Below are positions 21,020 through 29,576 of a stretch of 64,000 bases of DNA, one piece after another. The DNA is taken from the NCBI GenBank assembly GCA_002422395.1, contig DIUY01000001.1, positions 195,770-259,769 on the forward strand, read 5' to 3'. The position numbers and the translations under genes were made by a program. The stretch is from Methylococcaceae bacterium UBA6146 (lineage in GTDB: Bacteria; Pseudomonadota; Gammaproteobacteria; Methylococcales; Methylomonadaceae). Positions within the stretch are counted from its first letter, which is position 1. The number at the start of each line of letters is the position of its first letter. Under the pieces are notes generated by a model, which searched no databases, was not told the origin of the DNA, and worked only from the letters and a program-made list of their open reading frames with translations.

Positions 21020-22164
21020 TGGCTGGACAACCGGACACGGCAAGTGCCGACAAGCTAAAAAGACGTGCCAGCCTGGTCGGGGCCGCCATTAATGTCTTGC
21101 AGACGGCAATCAAAATAACTTTTGGGATTTTAGGGCAATCCGCCGCGTTAATCGCCGATGGCATCCACTCCCTATCGGATTTGCTCAGTGATTTATTGGT
21201 TATCATAGCAGTGCGGCTGGGTAGCCGCGAGGCGGACCGCGACCATCCCTACGGGCACCGGCGTTTTGAGACCATCGCCACTGTCATGCTCGGTGGCAGC
21301 CTGATTGGCATCAGCGCCGCTATTATCTGGCATGTGCTGGAACGGATTAATACGCCCGGCAGCCTGCCCGTGCCCGACGTGGCCACGCTAGGCATAGCGG
21401 CTATCTCTATCCTATTGAACGAATGGCTTTATCATTACACGAAGCGTATCGCCAAACTTACCCGCTCCAAACTGCTGTTGGCAAACGCCTGGCACCAGCG
21501 TAGCGATGCACTGTCATCACTAGTGGTGTTATGCGGGATTGCCGGCGTGTTGCTGGGTTATCCGCTTGCCGACGCGCTTGCTGCGGCAGTGGTTGCCTTG
21601 ATGGTCGCCAAGATGGGGGTGGGGCTGGTGCTGGACAGCATCCGCGAACTCGTCGACACCTCGCTGCCACCCGCCTTGGTGGCGGACATCCGGGCCGTCA
21701 TTATGGGCATTGATGGCGTCGAAGACATTCATTTGTTGCGTACCCGGCAAATGGGTGAAGATGCCTATATTGACGCCCATATTGTCGTTGACTCGCGCAT
21801 CACCGTTTCCGAGGGCCATTGCATTGGTGATGCGGTCAGGGATGAACTCATCAGCCGTTTTGATGATGTGATGGATGTGCTGGTGCATGTCGATCCTGAA
21901 GACGACCAAGACTTCCCCGATTGCGGCAAGCCCATTGCCCGCACCGCTATCCAAAACTTGCTTGCCGCTTATCTGCAAGACGCAAAAACCCACATCGAGG
22001 ATTTTCGCATCCATTACCTCGACGGGCGGGTTGAAGTCGAAGTCATCTTGCCGTTTGCCCTCAGCGAACAGCCCGAACAACTGGCGGCACTAAAAACCCA
22101 ATGCCAGTTGCTGAAAACAGAAGTCAAACGAATTGACAATGTATGGCTATTTTTTAAAATTTAA
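21019..22164 (+). CDS. Cation diffusion facilitator (CDF) metal exporter
   Basis: The 381-residue protein has the CDF fold: metal-site helices ADGIHSLSDLLSDL and NAWHQRSDALSSLVVL (the H-x3-D pattern), a GRRFE-like segment HPYGHRRFETIATV, six predicted membrane helices, and a cytoplasmic ferredoxin-like domain (about residues 215-300). A further C-terminal domain makes it longer than FieF (300 residues). Substrates of the family are Zn, Fe or Mn, exported in exchange for protons. It is coupled to tusA upstream. Confidence 0.9.
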   Translation: MAGQPDTASADKLKRRASLVGAAINVLQTAIKITFGILGQSAALIADGIHSLSDLLSDLLVIIAVRLGSREADRDHPYGHRRFETIATVMLGGSLIGISAAIIWHVLERINTPGSLPVPDVATLGIAAISILLNEWLYHYTKRIAKLTRSKLLLANAWHQRSDALSSLVVLCGIAGVLLGYPLADALAAAVVALMVAKMGVGLVLDSIRELVDTSLPPALVADIRAVIMGIDGVEDIHLLRTRQMGEDAYIDAHIVVDSRITVSEGHCIGDAVRDELISRFDDVMDVLVHVDPEDDQDFPDCGKPIARTAIQNLLAAYLQDAKTHIEDFRIHYLDGRVEVEVILPFALSEQPEQLAALKTQCQLLKTEVKRIDNVWLFFKI

Positions 22165-22193
22165 CCCGTTAATTATTAAGTAAGGAGCAAACC

Positions 22194-23408
22194 ATGGCCG
22201 TTGGACAGTGCGATTTTCCGAAGATGCACGAGGTAATGGGAATCAGCTTGGGCACTGCGTGTGCCGGCATAAAACAAACCGTCAAAGACGATATTCTGGT
22301 CATCGCAATGGCTGGAGATGCAAGCTGTGCAGCCGTCTTTACCCAAAACGCTTTTTGCGCCGCGCCCGTGCATGTCGCCAAAGCCCATTTGGCACAGTCG
22401 CCGCGCTGGTTGTTGGTCAATTCCGGTAACGCCAATGCAGGCACCGGCGAACAAGGCATGCAGGATGCATTAAGCTCGTGCGCCAACCTTGCCGATGTGG
22501 TTGGCGGTAAAGCCCAGCAGGTGTTACCGTTTTCCACCGGCGTCATTGGCCAGCCGTTACCCGTGGACAAGATCAAAGCTGCCTTGCCAACGGCAGTGGG
22601 CAACTTGGTTCAAGCCAACTGGGATAAAGCCGCCCGCGCAATCATGACCACCGACACCTTCCCTAAAGGCGTGTCCCAAATGCTGACACTCGACGGGCAG
22701 ACCGTGACCCTTACCGGCATTTCCAAAGGCGCGGGCATGATCCAACCTAATATGGCAACCATGCTAGGGTTTATCGCCACCGACGCTAAAATCGACCAAA
22801 CCTTGCTGCAAAACTGCCTCGCGCTTGCCGTCGAACAATCATTTAACCGCATCACCGTCGATGGCGACACGTCAACCAACGACGCTTGTGTGTTGATTGC
22901 CAGTGGCGCGTCACTTGCTCCGGAAATTTTGGCGGGCAGCGGGCATTACCGGATTTTTGCCGATGCCGTTTTGGCCGTCTGCAAACGCTTGGCGGAACTG
23001 ATTATCCGTGACGGCGAAGGCGCGACCAAACTGATACGGATTGTCGTCAGCGAAGCCTCAAATGATGATGAAGCCGTCCGCGTCGCCAAAACCATCGCCC
23101 ATTCCCCATTGGTGAAAACGGCGTTTTTCGCCAGCGACCCGAACTGGGGGCGCATACTCGCCGCCGTGGGCCGCGCAGGCGTGGAAAATATGGTGTTGGA
23201 AGACGTGCAGATTTATCTGGATGCCGTGTGTATTGTCAGAAACGGCGGCCGTGCGGACGATTACACCGAAGAAGCCGGACAACAGGTGATGGCTCAAGAG
23301 GAGATCACTGTCACGGTTAAACTGGGGCGGGGCAATGCCGAACAAGAAGTGTTGACCTGCGACTTTTCTTACGATTATGTCAAAATTAACGCCGAATATA
23401 GGACGTAG
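22194..23408 (+). CDS. argJ: Bifunctional ornithine acetyltransferase/N-acetylglutamate synthase
   Basis: ArgJ recycles the acetyl group in arginine synthesis. The 404-residue precursor cleaves itself before the threonine of the MATML motif (KGAGMIQPNMATMLGF), giving alpha and beta chains. TVDGDTSTNDACVL and SDPNWGRILAAVGRAG are typical. An aagg ribosome site precedes ATG 22194. It lies 29 bases after the CDF gene. Confidence 0.97.
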   Translation: MAVGQCDFPKMHEVMGISLGTACAGIKQTVKDDILVIAMAGDASCAAVFTQNAFCAAPVHVAKAHLAQSPRWLLVNSGNANAGTGEQGMQDALSSCANLADVVGGKAQQVLPFSTGVIGQPLPVDKIKAALPTAVGNLVQANWDKAARAIMTTDTFPKGVSQMLTLDGQTVTLTGISKGAGMIQPNMATMLGFIATDAKIDQTLLQNCLALAVEQSFNRITVDGDTSTNDACVLIASGASLAPEILAGSGHYRIFADAVLAVCKRLAELIIRDGEGATKLIRIVVSEASNDDEAVRVAKTIAHSPLVKTAFFASDPNWGRILAAVGRAGVENMVLEDVQIYLDAVCIVRNGGRADDYTEEAGQQVMAQEEITVTVKLGRGNAEQEVLTCDFSYDYVKINAEYRT

Positions 23409-23487
23409 ACGTTTTGGTGGCGGGTAAACATTCAGATGCTAAAGTGGCAGCGGAGCCAAAAAACATGTTTTTTTGATTCCAAAATAT

Positions 23488-23597
23488 GGTGGTGGGTTAA
23501 ATCTGTAGCTGCACGTTGATAAGCGGGAGTGCAAACCTTGGTTTGCCTCAGCACAAGCCAAAAGGCTTGTACGCCAACCGCCACTTAACCCACTACC
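23488..23597. repeat. 110-bp MITE-like palindromic repeat, copy 2
   Basis: The ends ggtggtgggttaaatctg (23488-23505) and ccacttaacccactacc (23581-23597) are imperfect inverted repeats of the family also seen at 5615-5723. The inner palindromes gcaaaccttggtttgc and acaagcc...ggcttgt occur in the opposite order, so this copy is inverted relative to the first. It occupies the 429-base gap 23409-23837 after argJ. I see no credible gene in that gap; the open frame at 23516-23833 is built mostly from the repeat. Confidence 0.75.
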
Positions 23598-23837
23598 GCT
23601 TTATTCAGCACTTCCCTAAGGAACGTGTGCAAAACAACTTGGTCAAGTGCGTTTTTACAAGGGGCAGATCCTACGACTGCGAGTCCTTGAAGGACGGGCA
23701 GACGTTATGCCAGCGAAATTATTTCACGCCTGTTCCCAAACAGTTGAATGAAAACCAGCAATGTTTGAACTCCTGCACACTATTAGGCGTCCTGTCCAAA
23801 ACAATAATAACTGTCAAATTTCAAAGGAGATAATGAA

Positions 23838-25430
23838 ATGTATGCAGAGCAATTTGCCAAACCCGTTCATGGCAACCTGGGCGGCTTCTTTTCGCGCGTT
23901 AATGACTATGGCCATAAATTCAATATCCGCTGGGGGAAAATAGAATTTGATGTGTTTTTTGGCGTTCAGGCCAACGTTAAAGTCGTCTTAAAGGTCTACC
24001 GCGACAACGCTATCTGCGAGAAATATATTGTCGACACCGACGCCGGCAATATCCAATGGAACCACCATAAACGTTACACCCGCGATTTTTATCTCCAGCC
24101 CTATTCCAGCCATTTTGGTGACGCCCGCTGCGTCAAATTCTCCTTTATTGTCCATCTGGGCGAGCAGTCGATACCGTCCGAGCATGACTATATTTTCATG
24201 GAGGAACAACAACTACGCGATGACGCCCCGCAACACCGGGCTATCAGCCAACAATGGGCGACCTACAACAGCTACCGCACCTATCAACTCAATGCGGGCG
24301 AATTACAGGGCGATGTGGACTGGTGCAACCAGCATTTTGAATCCCTGCAACTGACACCCAAATTCACCAAGGGCCAGCTTTACCATCCGTTCCATCCCAA
24401 ACGCTACCTTCACGACCATATTGACAAGGTTATCCGCAGCAAATGGGAAAATCCTAGTCGGCTTTGCACCATTAAAGTCAGCGTCGATTGCATTGATGAC
24501 GGCGATTTCATCAACCACCTGATCCATGCCAGCCACCATAATGTGCTGGTGCAGTGCATTGTCGATTGGCGCAAAATGACGCTGACAAACAGCCCACATT
24601 ACGCCCGCCTGAAGCGTGCCAGGGTTGAATTGATAGGCGTTTTTTGCACACCCAAACATCATCTGATTGAAGTCGAGCCGGACATGCACACCAAATTTGT
24701 CATCTTTAACGATGAGGACTGCATACTCGGCTCGTTTAACATCACCTTTGACAGATGGTGGGCAAATTGGGAATCGGGCATGACCTTCCATTCCAAAGGC
24801 GTCTGCCGTTTGCTGGACAATATTTTCCAGAGCCAGCGCGGCGGCGTGATCCAAAAATACGGCATCGACCCGCTTAGCCATTTCAACCTGCTATACACCT
24901 TTGGCCGCCATACCATGGCGAACGGGCGGGTTTACCGCCCTCACCACGCCATTCTGGCAGAAATCCACCGTGCCCGGCACTCCATTAAACTGTGCCTATT
25001 CCTGCTGGGCGATTTGCTGGGCGATTATAATGACAGCGTGGTCAACGCACTCATTCAGGCGCAACATCGTGGCGTGGCGGTGCATGTCCTGTTTAACGGC
25101 CATCTGGCCAGAGAAGGCAAAATTGGCGTGGAGCGCCCCATGGCGGAAGAAATCAAGCGGCCCTTATTGCCCGCCGTGCAACGCTTAAAGTCTGCGGGCA
25201 TTGCGGTCGGGCTGGTGTACGGGCAGGATGACCATCCCATACCCTACTCCCCAATCCATTCAAAATACTGTGTTATCGACGACACCATTGTTATAGAAGG
25301 CAGCTTCAACTGGTACAACACCTCAGTGTTCTCCCACGACCTGTTAGTCATCGCCGCCAATCGCGGTGTTGCCCAACCGTATCTGTATGAGTTTGAGCAA
25401 ATACAACGGTCTTTTAGGGTTTATTATTGA
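23838..25430 (+). CDS. Two-domain phospholipase D-like protein
   Basis: The 530-residue protein has a beta-rich N-terminal domain of unknown type (about 1-120) and two PLD-like halves. The first half carries HTKFVIFNDEDCILGSFN near residue 280, where the HxKxxxxD motif has N in place of D. The second half carries HSKYCVIDDTIVIEGSFNW near residue 470, which is a complete motif. PLD proteins hydrolyse or transfer phosphodiesters (lipids or nucleic acid), with one HKD from each half in the active site. It has no signal peptide. An aaaggagataatgaa ribosome site lies just before the ATG. Confidence 0.75.
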   Translation: MYAEQFAKPVHGNLGGFFSRVNDYGHKFNIRWGKIEFDVFFGVQANVKVVLKVYRDNAICEKYIVDTDAGNIQWNHHKRYTRDFYLQPYSSHFGDARCVKFSFIVHLGEQSIPSEHDYIFMEEQQLRDDAPQHRAISQQWATYNSYRTYQLNAGELQGDVDWCNQHFESLQLTPKFTKGQLYHPFHPKRYLHDHIDKVIRSKWENPSRLCTIKVSVDCIDDGDFINHLIHASHHNVLVQCIVDWRKMTLTNSPHYARLKRARVELIGVFCTPKHHLIEVEPDMHTKFVIFNDEDCILGSFNITFDRWWANWESGMTFHSKGVCRLLDNIFQSQRGGVIQKYGIDPLSHFNLLYTFGRHTMANGRVYRPHHAILAEIHRARHSIKLCLFLLGDLLGDYNDSVVNALIQAQHRGVAVHVLFNGHLAREGKIGVERPMAEEIKRPLLPAVQRLKSAGIAVGLVYGQDDHPIPYSPIHSKYCVIDDTIVIEGSFNWYNTSVFSHDLLVIAANRGVAQPYLYEFEQIQRSFRVYY

Positions 25431-25482
25431 AATGGAAACGGTGGGCAAAAAAGCGTTGCCCGCCCTACTTAGCTTCGTAAAA

Positions 25483-27192
25483 TTAGCCCAATTTATCAAA
25501 TTGACAACAAAATTTGATAAACCCGTCTTCCCTGCGCAACAACTTCCTCAACCCAAAGGCCAAAAAACTGGGGTCTTTATGCAGACCTTTGTTGCAAACA
25601 TCTTCGGTTTTAACCGCTTCGTCATTATCTGCAACAACCCGCTGTCCGGCGATTGTGCGTAACTTGTCTGCAAATTCCAACCTGATTTTAAACGTCTCTG
25701 TTTGGGGTTTAACCACTCCGAAAGCCGTCACAAATGCTTTTCTGCCCAAAGTGGCAGGGATTCTCACTTGGGTACTGGTTAAATCGGCGTCTTGCACCGA
25801 AAAAACAAACAACGTTTCATCAAAATAAACCATCGAAGGATCAATTGATAACCGGAACAACTCATCCTGATGATTTTCGATGATGACATCCGTGCCTTTA
25901 AACACAGAGGACAACTCCATTAATCCCACCCGCAACACCGGATTATTGCCCACATCAACCCAGCCAAAGGGATGGAAACCGATATTTTCTACAACTGCCG
26001 CAAATTCAAACCCGCGCCCATGCGCCGCCAAACCCAACAACAAGGCTGATTGCTTGGGCGTCAACACCACATCCAGCGGCTTTTCCTTGCCTAACACACC
26101 CGCCAACACGGGTTTTTCAGCATCAACCAGTAACGTTAAACCGTATTTTTGCGCCTGGAACACATATCTTGGCGTAAAACTGTCCGGCAAAGCCGCCAAT
26201 TCTTTTGCCAACGCCAAACGGTCATTGCCAAAATCGTCAAACAAGGCTTTCAGGTAGGCAATCTTGCCGTCTGAGGTTTCGCCCTTTACCATTTCATCCC
26301 GCGTAAACCACACCAGCCGTTCATCGCGTTTTATCTGCTGCTGCAAAAGCAAATAGCCTTCCAAGGTCAAGTCAATCTGAAAAATTTCCAAATGGTAGCC
26401 CGTCAGCGCGTGGTTAGGCGCTGAACCCTGCACTTGCTGGTAAGGCTTTAAGCAACGCCAAGGCTTAAAATGATAATGTTCCCCAAAATTTAGGCCGGCC
26501 TCTTCGCGTAACTCCCGCTTTAGCGTTTCCGGCAAGGCCGCTTTAATCAACGCGGAATTTTCAGATTGCAAGGCCGTGAGCAAATCACGCTTGTCCCAAT
26601 TGCCCGGCACATCATGCTGATTCAACCGCCCGCCGATTAAACCATAATCCCCCGCCTGTTTATCGTGGCGCTTTCGCGTGTCTTCGCGCTGGTAAAACAA
26701 AATTTCGCCGTCGATTTTGATGATGCCCCATGCCACATAAATGTACCGGATAGGCTTGGCGGCTTGGCTTGCATGATGTTCATCACGCGTGGTTTCCACA
26801 AAGTGCAATACTTTGCGTAGCTCCTCTTTCTTGGCATTGGCAATGCCTTGCGTGTTCCAAAAATTAGCGGCAAAAAACCGCGAATCCTGATCGCCCCACG
26901 CCGTCAACAACGACAGTGCCAACAACTGCGCCGGAAACGACACAAAACACCATTCGCCCTTTTGCAAATAATCCGTATTTAACACGGCAAACGTGTCGAG
27001 CAAGGCTTCTATTAACGCCACGGTATTTTCGGCAACTGCACGGTCTAGCGGCTGATGTTGGCATAGCGCGTCAACCAAGGCGGCGCGGGGGACGGGGTAA
27101 AAATCGCCTTCTTCTTCGGCGTAACGGGGGAGGTGTTGGATGAGAGTTTTAATTAGGCCAGCCCTTATGACGTTTTTACTATTATCTACCAT
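25483..27192 (-). CDS. Large NUDIX-domain protein of unknown role
   Basis: Of its 569 residues about 150-300 contain a NUDIX domain: GDYGLIGGRLNQ leading to PETLKRELREEAGL, which fits the GX5EX7REUXEEXGU box in its second half (ETLKRELREEAGL) but has an unusual spacing before it. The N-terminal 140 residues and the C-terminal 270 residues match nothing I recognise; the C-terminal part is beta-rich. NUDIX enzymes hydrolyse nucleoside diphosphate-linked compounds. It stands at the edge of the toxin-antitoxin island and its start overlaps the stop of the downstream-numbered vapC by 7 bases, so it may be co-transcribed with that pair. Confidence 0.65.
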   Translation of the reverse strand: MVDNSKNVIRAGLIKTLIQHLPRYAEEEGDFYPVPRAALVDALCQHQPLDRAVAENTVALIEALLDTFAVLNTDYLQKGEWCFVSFPAQLLALSLLTAWGDQDSRFFAANFWNTQGIANAKKEELRKVLHFVETTRDEHHASQAAKPIRYIYVAWGIIKIDGEILFYQREDTRKRHDKQAGDYGLIGGRLNQHDVPGNWDKRDLLTALQSENSALIKAALPETLKRELREEAGLNFGEHYHFKPWRCLKPYQQVQGSAPNHALTGYHLEIFQIDLTLEGYLLLQQQIKRDERLVWFTRDEMVKGETSDGKIAYLKALFDDFGNDRLALAKELAALPDSFTPRYVFQAQKYGLTLLVDAEKPVLAGVLGKEKPLDVVLTPKQSALLLGLAAHGRGFEFAAVVENIGFHPFGWVDVGNNPVLRVGLMELSSVFKGTDVIIENHQDELFRLSIDPSMVYFDETLFVFSVQDADLTSTQVRIPATLGRKAFVTAFGVVKPQTETFKIRLEFADKLRTIAGQRVVADNDEAVKTEDVCNKGLHKDPSFLAFGLRKLLRREDGFIKFCCQFDKLG

Positions 27193-27572
27193 ACAATCTG
27201 CACGGGATAATCAGTAAACGCATGGTCAACGGAGATAATTGACATATTTTCCATAATAGCCTGAGCAATGATAATGCGGTCAAACGGGTCTTTATGATGC
27301 GCGGGCAATTGTTCTAAGTAGCTGATGTGGGATAAATCTATCGGTAATAATTTGATGTTATTTTCTTGCTTGTTTTTGTTTATCATTTCCTCAATCGGCA
27401 CCGCTAACGATAACTTACCTAATTGGCTTTTTATCTGCATTTCCCAAGGCGAAGCCATGCTTAAATAAAACTCATGCGCACCAGAACAGCATAAGCCTTT
27501 AACGTTTTCCGAAAGCCGTTCAACATCGGCGTTAAGCCAAAGAAAAGCATGCGTATCAAGCAATAATTTCAT
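27186..27572 (-). CDS. vapC: VapC-type PIN-domain toxin
   Basis: The 128-residue protein starts MKLLLDTHAFLWL with the first PIN aspartate. It continues with SMASPWEMQIKSQLGK (the conserved W-E pair), DPFDRIIIAQA (acidic centre) and SVDHAFTDY. PIN toxins are Mg-dependent ribonucleases acting on tRNA or mRNA. The start at 27572 overlaps the antitoxin stop by 4 bases (ATGA); a longer upstream reading is not needed. Confidence 0.88.
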   Translation of the reverse strand: MKLLLDTHAFLWLNADVERLSENVKGLCCSGAHEFYLSMASPWEMQIKSQLGKLSLAVPIEEMINKNKQENNIKLLPIDLSHISYLEQLPAHHKDPFDRIIIAQAIMENMSIISVDHAFTDYPVQIVW

Positions 27573-27796
27573 AGCTCCCCTTCCAGCCAAAGGCTATCGG
27601 GCAACGGCTCATTAAAATCATCGCTCATCTGTATTTTGCCTTTAAACAATCCTAAGGTCAGTGGTTTTAACGGCTGTGGCGCTTCTTCCTCATACATCAC
27701 AATAACTTTGGCTTTATGTGCGTTAATTGTTTTAGGTAATTGCAAATGGATTTGTTGATTGTGGTCAATTTCAGCGGCTAACTCGATGGCTTGCAT
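27569..27796 (-). CDS. Antitoxin of the PIN toxin, DUF2281-like
   Basis: The 75-residue protein ends in LGLFKGKIQMSDDFNEPLPDSLWLEGEL, the acidic LG(L)FKGK...DDF...L tail typical of antitoxins paired with this PIN group. The ATG at 27796 follows aaaggaaaagcc on the minus strand. Coding sequence further upstream belongs to the intergenic repeat. It is coupled to vapC by a 4-base overlap. Confidence 0.78.
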   Translation of the reverse strand: MQAIELAAEIDHNQQIHLQLPKTINAHKAKVIVMYEEEAPQPLKPLTLGLFKGKIQMSDDFNEPLPDSLWLEGEL

Positions 27797-27873
27797 GATG
27801 GCTTTTCCTTTAATAAAAAAGAGGTTGCCCAAAAAATCACGCAGGTTTTTTTGAGCGATGATTCGCATATTAA

Positions 27874-28310
27874 GAAAAACTTCGGTTGTAAATATGTCGT
27901 GCCAATGTCGGTAAAAATCATCCGACGTGGCTGTTAAATTTCTTAAACCGGACGTCTGGTTAACACAAAAACAGTGCAATGCGTAGCTTGAGGTGAGGTA
28001 ACGAACCCTTTATGCCCCAGAGGGTGCAACGCATTGGGGCGGTAAATGTTGTGCCCTCTAGGGCCATAAGTATCTACACAAGTTTTATAGCACGTCATTC
28101 CGGCAGGGATTGCCGGAATCCAGATCACATGGATGTGAAATACGTCCGAAACACAACATTTTTTCATTTAAAAACGGTTAGAAATTTCAAACATTGCCAT
28201 CCTTGGCTTCTGGATTCCGGCAATCCCTGCCGGAATGACGGCATTATGAGTTGTGTAGATACTTATGCTCTAGGGCATAGGGTTCGCACACTCACCCCAA
28301 CTTACGTGCT
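27874..28310. repeat. TA-island intergenic repeat, copy 1 (interrupted by a MITE)
   Basis: The repeat starts aaaaacttcggttgtaaat just upstream of the antitoxin and ends with the conserved cttacgtgct. Apart from the 212 bases of inserted element plus target duplication it is about 225 bp, matching the copy at 29013-29239. Shared blocks include cttaaaccggacgtctg, taacacaaaaacagtgcaat and gcaacgcattggggcggtaa. Its last two bases supply part of the stop codon of the neighbouring PIN gene. Confidence 0.85.
28065..28267. mobile_element. 203-bp MITE with 17-bp terminal repeats and 9-bp target duplication
   Basis: The ends are perfect inverted repeats: cataagtatctacacaa at 28065-28081 and its complement at 28251-28267. 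The 9-bp sequence ctctagggc lies directly outside both ends (28056-28064 and 28268-28276). Inside is a second perfect 31-bp inverted repeat (28093-28123 and 28210-28240) of the common 'cgtcattccggcaggg' type. There is no transposase. The uninterrupted target exists in the sister repeat near 29197-29205. Confidence 0.88.
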
Positions 28311-28815
28311 ACTTTGTAAACCGTTCTACATCGTTAATCACTTCCGACAATAACGAAGCGCGGACATGCAAACTGGTTTGGCTAGGAATGGCTCGTAACA
28401 ATTCCAAGACTTCTGATTTTGAAAGGCTTGCACGGCGCACAGCACGCACCAAAACACCCAATGTACCATGTGCAGTAACGCCTAAATTTTTTGCCGCCAA
28501 GCGTGCGGCGGTATCATCCGTTAAAAGCAGGCTATCTTTAAACGCAACACACAAATGCAAGGCTTCTTGCTCCCCAGCGTGTAGCGTATACAGTGGCGTC
28601 AATGCGTTAACTTGTGGCGAAAAATCCACTGCCCGCTGGCGGATAAGATTAACCTGGGCACATAAGGCTTGCGGGCGATGATATGCGACTTCGAGCCAAA
28701 CGGTTTCAGGCACAATGATCCTTCCATAGTCGTTGAGAATATCAAGGCAGTGCAATTCATCCAAATGAATAATTGGCCCGGCATCGGCAATAACAACCGC
28801 CTTAATCTGAGCCAT
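28309..28815 (-). CDS. DUF3368-type PIN-domain toxin
   Basis: The 168-residue protein starts MAQIKAVVIADAGPIIHLDEL (first Asp) and contains IIVPETVWLEV, LHAGEQEALHLC, LLLTDDTAARLAAKNLGV and GTLGVL. The order D-E-(GE)-DD is that of the DUF3368 branch of PIN nucleases. Its start overlaps the antitoxin stop by 14 bases. Its stop codon lies at the boundary of the intergenic repeat, so the C-terminus may be slightly altered. Confidence 0.85.
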   Translation of the reverse strand: MAQIKAVVIADAGPIIHLDELHCLDILNDYGRIIVPETVWLEVAYHRPQALCAQVNLIRQRAVDFSPQVNALTPLYTLHAGEQEALHLCVAFKDSLLLTDDTAARLAAKNLGVTAHGTLGVLVRAVRRASLSKSEVLELLRAIPSQTSLHVRASLLSEVINDVERFTK

Positions 28816-28999
28816 GCAAGCCCCATTCAATATCTTCCTTGATAAAGTGTTCGCTAAGTTCTTGTTGATGGGATTCAACATATCGGCGGATGGCTTCTGT
28901 GACCAACGCATCCATAGTGTTAATCCAACCTTGCTCAACCATGCTTTGTGCCTGTTGCCAGAGTTGGTCGGGGATTTGGGTATGTATTTGAATAGACAT
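28802..28999 (-). CDS. Ribbon-helix-helix-like antitoxin
   Basis: The 65-residue protein MSIQIHTQIPDQLWQQAQSM resembles CopG/RHH antitoxins with an N-terminal strand, two helices (TMDALVTEAIRRYVESHQQEL) and an acidic tail. It overlaps the DUF3368 toxin gene. The start at 28999 is preferred because the aaaggctag ribosome site precedes it and the upstream bases belong to the repeat. Confidence 0.75.
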   Translation of the reverse strand: MSIQIHTQIPDQLWQQAQSMVEQGWINTMDALVTEAIRRYVESHQQELSEHFIKEDIEWGLHGSD

Positions 29000-29012
29000 A
29001 ACTAGCCTTTTG

Positions 29013-29239
29013 TTAAAACTGCGGTTGTGAATGTGCCGTGCCAATGTCGATAAAAATCATCCGGCATGGCTGTTAAATTTCTTAAACCGGACTTCTGATT
29101 AACACAAAAACAGTGCAATGCGTAGGTTGGGGTGAGTGTGCGAACCCTTTATGCCCCAAAGGGTGCAACGCATTGGGGCGGTAAATGTTGTACCCTCTAG
29201 GGCATAAAGGGTTCGCACACTCACCCCAACCTACGTGCT
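29013..29239. repeat. TA-island intergenic repeat, copy 2 (intact)
   Basis: This is the full-length copy, 227 bp. Its right half is a palindrome with 36-bp perfect arms at 29121-29156 and 29200-29235 (each beginning or ending in the cgtaggttgggg type sequence). It includes the empty MITE target ctctagggc. It lies between the start of the RHH antitoxin gene and the end of the yoeB gene. Confidence 0.88.
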
Positions 29240-29309
29240 TGCCTCTACAGTAAAAAAAGTAAGCCCAGTCTTTTACCATCTCTCTACAGTGTGCAGGAAC
29301 AAGAAAAAC

Positions 29310-29576
29310 TCAGTCATCGTAATGCCCGCCAATGGCAAAAATAAAAATAGCTTGGTCATCAAAGCGATAAATCAATCTATCCTTTTGAGATAATCGGCGT
29401 GACCATAAACCCGTTAAATTATACTTAAGCGGTTCGGGCTTACCTAAACCAGTACGCGGGTCATTTCTAAGCATTTCTTTTAAAATACGGCACAGTTGTT
29501 CATGTTGTTTTTTGTCTTTTTGCCGTAATTCCTCATACACTTCCCAAGTTTTACCCTCAAATACCAAGGATCGCAT
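29310..29576 (-). CDS. yoeB: YoeB/Txe-type toxin
   Basis: The 88-residue protein has the YoeB core GKPEPLKYNLTGLWSRRLSQKDRLIYRF and ends GGHYDD, with the C-terminal His-Tyr of this ribosome-dependent mRNA endonuclease family. It overlaps its antitoxin gene by 20 bases. The N-terminus MRSLVFEGKTWEVYEEL matches the family start. Confidence 0.92.
   Translation of the reverse strand: MRSLVFEGKTWEVYEELRQKDKKQHEQLCRILKEMLRNDPRTGLGKPEPLKYNLTGLWSRRLSQKDRLIYRFDDQAIFIFAIGGHYDD

Noticed and set aside
23516..23833. Open frame of 105 codons after argJ
   Set aside because: It runs through a MITE-like repeat, has no ribosome site and no recognisable protein features.
27569..27979. 136-residue version of the antitoxin starting in the repeat
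   Set aside because: The first 61 codons come from the intergenic repeat; the internal ATG at 27796 has a good ribosome site and gives a family-length protein.
28065..28267. CRISPR-like repeat structure
   Set aside because: The repeated blocks are inverted pairs around one insertion, not regularly spaced direct repeats, and no cas gene is present.
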